DNA of 64,000 nt from Turnera subulata (taxonomy: Eukaryota; Streptophyta; Magnoliopsida; Malpighiales; Passifloraceae), in assembly GCA_028386065.3 (NCBI GenBank), contig JAKUCV010003526.1, positions 250,253-314,252 of the forward strand, given 5' to 3'. How positions within the stretch are numbered: position 1 is the stretch's first letter; each line of letters starts with the position of its first letter. The position numbers were made by a program, and so were the translations under genes. Positions 57,499 through 64,000 of the stretch are shown here, in pieces. The notes below the pieces were generated by a model that made no database searches, was not told where the DNA came from, and was given only the letters and a program-made list of their open reading frames with translations.

Positions 57499-59499
57499 TA
57501 GACATATATAATTATTCATAAAAATTTATATTGTAACAAAATGACGTTATGACCCATCTCTATATACATATACTAGCTAGAAGAAATAATTATTGTAAAA
57601 TATACTTACCTTTAGTAAATCTTATATAATCGTAAGCACATATATACATAAAGCTATAATTGTTAGAAAAATAAAAATATAGTCTAGCAATATCTAAGCC
57701 GGTGAAAATAGTTGCAATACGTTATACAATGCATATGTACATACTTGTATAAGATTAAATTTAGTAATTAAATTAAGGTATAGGTCTAATATTATTTTAG
57801 CCTAGGATTACGAAAATAAATATAATATAAATATTTATATCTAGGCGTTTTATAATATAAATCCAATTAAAACATAATTAAAGAGATTTGGGAATTAAGC
57901 TCGGTAGGCCTTCACGAATGTTCAGCCCGACAGAGGATAAGTCTATATTAACTTATTTTTGAAAATTAAATAAGAGACATAATTAAAATAAATAAACAAC
58001 ATAGGCCTTTTATTAATTAACCCAGATAAAATTAAAGAACCGAAAATTAAAAACAGTGGGCCTTGTGCGAGCCTAGGCAAAACGTAAATAAAACCGAGAA
58101 ATTAAATACAATGGGCCTTTCTAATAGCCCAGAAAATGAAATTAAAAGCATGATTAAATAAATAAAAGAAGCATAGTTAAAATACAAAAAGGCATAAAAT
58201 ATTGTCATAGGTTAAAATTTATTTTTTTATTTATTAAGGTTTTTTTAATTAGTCCGGGTCCGTTAGGTCGTTCAATGGTCCGTTAGATGCATATGATCCG
58301 AAGGCTCGGGATTTACCCAAAGGTCCGTTTCCGCACTCGCCGGAAAAATACCCGAGACACCGGAAGCTCGCCGCGTTCCGTCCAGCACAGATCACAGCAG
58401 TCCCAAAACTCCTCTGTTACTGTTCATCGTCAAACAGAGCACCATACCCGCAGCACCAAAACAACAATCCGATCCCTAACAAACACACCATCTCATGGCT
58501 ACATGCTGGTGACCGGAACACCACCACACAGTAGCGTCCGCTGCCTGGAACAGCATAACCCACAACCGCAACAACACCATTAACGCCATACCACACACAT
58601 CCACCTCGGCCACACCAAACACAAACTAGAAACAAACAAACACACTAAACCAAGACCCGATTAGTCCAAATCGTCACGAATCGGGTTCAGGAAGAAGAAA
58701 GAAGAAAGAAAGGGAGAGGGACAAGGATCGTCGCCAGTCCTTACTCACGCGGTCACGAGATCGGCGACGGCGGAAGGCAAGAAGGGAGGAGGCAGCGACG
58801 TGTGACTGTCGGCAGAAGCAGATCGGGGAGGACTCGTCGGCTCTCCTCGTTTGGTCGGCAGCGCGGCTGGGTTCGCTGGCCTGCAGCGACAGGGAGCGAG
58901 GCGGACACGGCTGAGGAGGAAATGACGTGGGAGAGAGGGCTTGGTGGCGGCGGTACATGAGGTGATGGCTCGGGTGGTGGGGGTGGTTCACTGGAGAAGA
59001 AAGGAAAGAGGAAGAAAGAAAAGAAAAGGAAGGAGGCAGGGGAGCGTGAGGGAATCGATGAAGGGGAAGAGAAGATAAAGGAAATGAAGGGGAAAAAAGA
59101 AAAGAGAAAAAGAATGAAAAGATGGAAGTGGGGGTAGGGGCCGGTTGGGAGGAAAACGGGAGAAGGGGTTGGAAAAAAAATAAAATAAAACAAAGTTAAA
59201 GAGAGAAGAAAGGAAGTATAGGAAAGCTGGTGTTGTCGGGCAAATTTTAGTGCTTGCCGACACATGGAACGTAGTCGTTTTGGACGACGACGGGCTCGGT
59301 TGACGCTCCCCATAATCTCGTGTTTTAAGTCTTTGTTTCAAACCAAATTATAATTTTAGAAAACTCATTAATAGTATTTAAATTCATTTATGACTTTCAA
59401 AATAAGTTCCTAAAACACGTTTATGCGTCAAGAATACATTTCTTTTTAGATTTTGATTAGTGAATTATTGGAATATGAGCCAATAAATATCTTGGCATA

Positions 59500-59655
59500 A
59501 TGTTAGTAGTAATAACGATAATGATAACGATAATAATGATAACAATATTAATAATAGTAACAATAATAATAATGATGACGACGATAGTTGTAATGAAATA
59601 ATAATAACGGTAATATTATCAATAACAACAATAATAATATTTATAATAATAATAA
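59500..59655. repeat. Imperfect (TAA/TGA)n tract
   Basis: Long run of AATAATAAT, GATAACGATAA and AACAATAATAAT triplet variants near the start (minus) of the solo LTR. Frames through it are artefacts. Confidence 0.85.
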
Positions 59656-59884
59656 TCAAAACTTCCGTAAGGAAGACGGTATAGAAATTTACTCGGAAAG
59701 AATGAATTCTTAATTAAGTGCGATAAAATTTTATCAACCTCCGTAAAAGTCAAAACAACTTGGTAAAATCACAAAAATTTTACCCGAATCGTTATAATGC
59801 TTACCCACACTAACCTTCAAAAAGATACTTGAATTAACCTTTGAACAACCATCCAACCCGACCTTCATGTTGACCCATCGCATT

Positions 59885-60642
59885 TGATGCACATGAAATA
59901 TGCATAGTTTTAGGCATGATTTTAGATATATTTTCTCTCGATTTATCATGACTATATGCCTTACTTTGCATTATTTCATCATATTCCCTTAAATCTCATC
60001 CCTTACTGTATGATTAGTGATTCCAGGTGCATTTTGAAGAATTTTTGAGATTTTATTGGAGAATTCGATGAAACAGCGTCTGGCGTAGCATGAGCCTGTT
60101 TGACAGCCTGTTGTTCATTGCAGAATCAGTGAAAGGCCACGAATCCCCCTCCAATCACAAGTTATCCACTGGATTTCACCACCTTTGCCTTGATCCACGA
60201 AGCCATCACGCCACTCCATCAATCTCAAAAAAAGCTGAATTCAGCTGCACAGAAAAATTAGAAGAGATCGCACACAACCTCAGGCACAGGCCCAGCACAG
60301 GATCAGCCTGTGGAATCTGCAGATGACCAGAACGCGAAGAAAAAATATTAAACTCAGCCACTTGCAGAGCTTCACCACTTGCAAAACCTTCAACTCTACA
60401 ATCATGACCTGAGCGACTCAGAAGACTCTAAGCATGGGACAGAGGAGATAATCATCACACCCGAAGAATTTAACGACTAAAGAACCATTATCCTCCCCCA
60501 TAAGTCTTCTAAAATCTGCAGATTTGCAGATTTCACCCATTCGGCACACCTCCCAAGCTGCCTTACCTCGAGGAGCAAGATGGGCAACTGAAGCTCAACT
60601 TGCCCAACTGCCGTACCTTCCAGCACGTGGGAGAGAAGAGGA
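59885..60642 (+). mobile_element. Second LTR of the 47059-48979 family, interrupted
   Basis: TGATGCACATGAAATATGC onward matches 47059-47800, including CACTGGATTTCACCAC and CAGCCACTTGCAGAGCTTCA. It is broken at 60642/60643 by the copia LTR; the remainder presumably lies beyond the N gap. Small differences include a duplicated GCAGATTT at about 60519-60534. Confidence 0.85.
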
Positions 60643-62152
60643 TGTAAGAATCCGGGCATGCAAATTGACAATCAAATGCAATAACATACGCAGCGGAAAA
60701 ACCGGATAAACATGGAGGATCCAAGTGAAGGGTAGCTAAACCGAATAACAAATACGAACATACCTGAAACGGTTGAGGTCCTTCACCCAACTGATGAACG
60801 GAATCAGCTAGAGCCGGAAGGATATCCTGCTCCTCTACGGTATCCACACAAACTGTCAATCAAAAGCCGGAATTGTCACACGATTTCTAACCCCCGAGCA
60901 CTCCCGAACCGTAGTGCTAGCTATGGATTTCCGAGAGCTATATGTGGTGTTTATGGTATCTCTTTCTTTCACAAAGAAGAGAGGAAGAAGTGTGTGTGTT
61001 TCTTGCTCTGAAAAAACCAGAATTCAGAATACAAGAGAGAGTGAGAAGGGTCAAGAGTAATCTGATTACTCTACCCCCAATTAGTGCTAAGAGACAATGG
61101 AATAATGGCCAACATATTGGCCCATTATCTTTTATGATTATGTCTCCACATAACCATGTCTCCACTATTGTACAAACACGCATCACAGCACTAATTTGGT
61201 CCAATAATTCTGTCAATAACAGAACCAAACCATGGTCTAACCACGGTCTAACCACACCCGATTGAACCATTGTCCAACCACGGTTCAACCACCTGCTCGA
61301 ATCAACGATTCTATGTGTGTGACCTTGTAGGCACTTGTAACGTTCGGCAATAATTGTAAAATCTCATTTTACAATTATAAGCAAAGAGCGGCGTCTAGCA
61401 ACACATCATTGCTACCCGAGCGACAAGAACAATACTGATTCAATATGCCTCGGAAACATGTCATCGTCCCTTCGTCCCATTATAAAGATTAAACACGAGA
61501 CATGGAATATGTCAATCTCGCATATGTTCAATCTCGGTTTCTTGATCCTCGAGTTAACCGCGTAAAATAGATACCTATGATATCACCATATCATAATCCG
61601 AGCATGGCCATGCATTTCCGGTTCAACTCTATCAAGAAACCATCCGATAATATACCCGTTATATGGGTTGGACGAATCCCCTCTGGATCATACAAAACCC
61701 ACTACACATTTATCACATACCCAATGATTACACTAAGTCTACTCATATATGAAATAGCCAAGAGTAATATCAAAGTATATGACTCATATGTTGGGAACCT
61801 TGATGATCACAGGTCTAAGGACAATACATATAAGAACCGCCAATGACAATCATATAACGTTCCATGTAGCGTTCTTATGTGGGTCGGTCTAGTCCACAAG
61901 TTCTCTAACTTGTACCCGTATGTAGAATTCATATCTCATATAATTCTCAACATACGCTAGTCTTAATTTATTATTACAACCCATCCATAATAATAATCGA
62001 CTAGGGATATTTAAGAATATATAAATATTCTAGGGTTATAAATATGTGCAAGCGTTTATCTTATAAACGATAATTATTGGAATAACCTTAATGTGTATAC
62101 ATGGTTACAAATAAACATCCATTGATTGGCTTTTGGGCATATTACACTAACA
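60643..62152 (-). mobile_element. 3' LTR of second copia element (minus strand)
   Basis: 1,510 bp. On the minus strand it starts TGTTAGTGTAATATGCCC at 62152 and ends GGATTCTTACA at 60643. Same family as the copia at 28425-36500. It keeps the ATTTTACAATT hairpin region and the segment near CGGTATCCAC that the first element's 5' LTR lost. The left flank GAGGA (60638-60642) would be one TSD; the other lies in or beyond the gap. Confidence 0.9.
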
Positions 62153-62166
62153 ATCTCCCACTTGCA

Positions 62167-62706
62167 CTAAAGCCAATCATACATGTATCTAACACCAACG
62201 GACGCAGCATGACCATCATGCTTCTGTTGTGTGAGCGGCTTAGTCAACAGATCTGCTACATTGTTCTCAGATGGAACTCTGCACAGTCTGACATCGCCTC
62301 TATCTATAATCTCTCTAATATGATGATAGCGTCGGAGAATATGTTTGGATCTCTGGTGGTATCTAGGTTCTTGAGCCTGTGCGATTGTCCCAATGTTTTC
62401 ACAATAGAGCTCAATCGGACTCTCATTGCTTGGAACTACCCCAAGTTCAGTTACGAACTTCTTGATCCAAACAGCCTCTTTCGCTGCATCTGAGGCAGCA
62501 ATATACTCAGCCTCGGTTGTAGAATCGGCAACTGTCTCTTGCTTTGAACTCTTCCAGCATACAGCACCACCTCCAAGACAAAACACATAACCTGACTGCG
62601 ATCTAAAATCGTCCCTATCGGTTTGGAAGCTAGCATCTGTGTAACACTTTACAACAAGCTCATCCACGCTTCCGTAAACCAGGAATGCATCCTTAGTCCT
62701 TCTCAA
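62167..62706 (-). pseudogene. Second copia: RNase H end of pol
   Basis: A 179-residue open frame containing CYTDASFQTDRDDF (first RNase H Asp), STTEAEYIAASDAAKEAVW (catalytic Glu helix), RSKHILRRYHHIRE and the end KPLTQQKHDGHAASVG, stopping 14 bases before the LTR at the PPT. It retains the ~75 residues deleted from the first copia. Frameshifts just upstream (62706-62860) separate it from the RT. Confidence 0.9.
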
Positions 62707-63202
62707 GTACTTAAGGATGTTCTTAACTGCTATCAGTGACTCTCACCAGGATCAGCTTGGTATCTACTTGTGACACTCAAAGCATAAGCTACATCCGGTC
62801 GAGTACATAGCATGGCATACATGATAGATCCTATTGCAGAAGTATAAGGAAGCTTACTCATCCTCTCTCTCTCTCCTTAGTCGTACTAGGACATTGATTC
62901 GTTGAGAGAGCTACGCCATGTGATAAGGGCAAGAATCCTTTCTTGGAATCTTGCATGCTAAACCTCTTTAGCACCTTGTCAATATATGTACTCTGACTTA
63001 GCCCGAGAAGCCTTTTGGATCTATCTCTATAGATCTTTATGCCTAACACATAGGCTGCTTCTCCTAAGTCCTTCATTGAGAAATTCTTCCCTAACCAAGC
63101 CTTTACAGACTGTAGTGTCGGAATGTCATTCCCAATGAGTAGGATGTCGTCAACATACAACAACAAGAAAACAATAATGCTCCCACTAACCTTCTTGTAA
63201 AC
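62707..63202 (-). pseudogene. Second copia: reverse transcriptase part, cut by gap
   Basis: Minus-strand frame from 63166 with LLYVDDILLIGND (YVDD box), MKDLGEAAYVLGIKIYRD and STYIDKVLKRFSMQDSKKG, ending at a frameshift in an expanded GAGAGAGAGAGA tract (62863-62875). The next segment (CTRPDVAYALSVTSRYQ) is in another frame and meets a second shift at about 62738. The 5' part of pol is lost in the N gap from 63203. Confidence 0.9.
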
Positions 63203-64000
63203 NNNNNNNNNNNNNNNNNNNNNNNNNNNNNNNNNNNNNNNNNNNNNNNNNNNNNNNNNNNNNNNNNNNNNNNNNNNNNNNNNNNNNNNNNNNNNNNNNN
63301 NNNNNNNNNNNNNNNNNNNNNNNNNNNNNNNNNNNNNNNNNNNNNNNNNNNNNNNNNNNNNNNNNNNNNNNNNNNNNNNNNNNNNNNNNNNNNNNNNNNN
63401 NNNNNNNNNNNNNNNNNNNNNNNNNNNNNNNNNNNNNNNNNNNNNNNNNNNNNNNNNNNNNNNNNNNNNNNNNNNNNNNNNNNNNNNNNNNNNNNNNNNN
63501 NNNNNNNNNNNNNNNNNNNNNNNNNNNNNNNNNNNNNNNNNNNNNNNNNNNNNNNNNNNNNNNNNNNNNNNNNNNNNNNNNNNNNNNNNNNNNNNNNNNN
63601 NNNNNNNNNNNNNNNNNNNNNNNNNNNNNNNNNNNNNNNNNNNNNNNNNNNNNNNNNNNNNNNNNNNNNNNNNNNNNNNNNNNNNNNNNNNNNNNNNNNN
63701 NNNNNNNNNNNNNNNNNNNNNNNNNNNNNNNNNNNNNNNNNNNNNNNNNNNNNNNNNNNNNNNNNNNNNNNNNNNNNNNNNNNNNNNNNNNNNNNNNNNN
63801 NNNNNNNNNNNNNNNNNNNNNNNNNNNNNNNNNNNNNNNNNNNNNNNNNNNNNNNNNNNNNNNNNNNNNNNNNNNNNNNNNNNNNNNNNNNNNNNNNNNN
63901 NNNNNNNNNNNNNNNNNNNNNNNNNNNNNNNNNNNNNNNNNNNNNNNNNNNNNNNNNNNNNNNNNNNNNNNNNNNNNNNNNNNNNNNNNNNNNNNNNNNN
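63203..64000. other. Assembly gap (N)
   Basis: 798 Ns. The rest of the minus-strand copia (integrase, gag, 5' LTR) would be expected here and beyond. Confidence 1.

Larger units (their letters stand above)
55035..59796 (-). mobile_element. Giant solo gypsy LTR (4,762 bp), TSD ATGCT
   Basis: Left end TGAAATGCCCC; right end GTTATA (minus-strand start TATAACGATTCGGG). Exact TSD ATGCT at 55030-55034 and 59797-59801. Landmarks follow the 2258-5601 LTR in order: GTCTCACCG block (55345), TATCCTCACCTGG (56690), CT-rich leader on the minus strand (58690-59230) and CCAAAACGACTACG (about 59265-59280). No PBS, PPT or coding region. The 186-residue frame at 58753-59313 translates the CT-rich leader and is not a gene. 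Confidence 0.8.

Noticed and set aside
57280..57519. 79-residue hydrophobic ORF
   Set aside because: Crosses a (TA)n microsatellite in AT-rich LTR sequence.
58753..59313. 186-residue ORF with apparent membrane segments
   Set aside because: Translation of the CT-rich leader in the solo LTR; low complexity.

Overview
This is repeat-rich nuclear DNA from a flowering plant, probably a eudicot. The evidence is plant-type Ty1/copia and Ty3/gypsy LTR retrotransposons, a MULE transposase remnant, a LINE endonuclease remnant, a PIF/Harbinger-like MITE and a plant mobile domain (PMD) pseudogene. I see no intact host gene, no rRNA or tRNA gene and no organelle genes. Nearly all of the window is transposon nested in transposon. 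The last ~800 bases are an N gap, and a 72-base C run at 8948-9019 is probably an assembly artefact.

Layout: (1) 199-5601, a minus-strand long-LTR gypsy element whose coding region is gone. (2) 5602-9573, a graveyard holding a LINE endonuclease piece, the 3' end of a copia element and the C-terminal part of a MULE transposase. (3) 9574-16571, a plus-strand gypsy element with a solo LTR (10477-12122) inside its LTR. (4) 16572-52234, a large minus-strand Tat/Ogre-like element (here 'C-D', after its LTRs). Its interior was hit by a TRIM-like element (19763-20793), a solo LTR (47059-48979), a foldback hairpin (49523-50111) and a second gypsy element 'E-F' (about 22012-45575). E-F was itself hit by a third Tat/Ogre-like element 'A-B' (24389-42737), and A-B contains a copia element (28425-36500). 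The nesting is four levels deep. (5) 52235-about 54095, the truncated start of a fourth Tat-like element in plus orientation carrying a MITE. (6) 55035-59796, a 4.76-kb solo gypsy LTR. (7) 59885-63202, an LTR of the same family as 47059-48979, broken by a second, minus-strand copia element that runs into the gap.

The boundaries rest on matching target-site duplications (TSDs) read directly: TATAA for the copia, TCTAG for the TRIM-like element, ATGCT and GTGCA for two solo LTRs, TTA for the MITE, AAAAA for the foldback, and near-matches for A-B (TTGTG/TAGTG) and the first solo LTR (TTCGT/TTCGA). Primer-binding sites give element orientation: Tat-like elements use TGGCGACTCC-type sites; gypsy, TRIM and copia elements use TGGTAGC(A/G)GAGC; E-F uses TTGGCGCCGCC.

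The most unusual signal is in the 3' untranslated regions of the three nested minus-strand elements. Each carries a tandem array of short hairpins in which the loop is nearly constant while the stems differ but stay complementary (26070-26935, 17820-18200, 18228-18860, 23520-24170). The copia element separately carries 15 copies of an ATCGAT-centred palindrome in its leader. A-B also carries a PMD pseudogene in antisense orientation, whose putative promoter shares a GACCGCC/GGCGGTC hairpin with the A-B LTR promoters.
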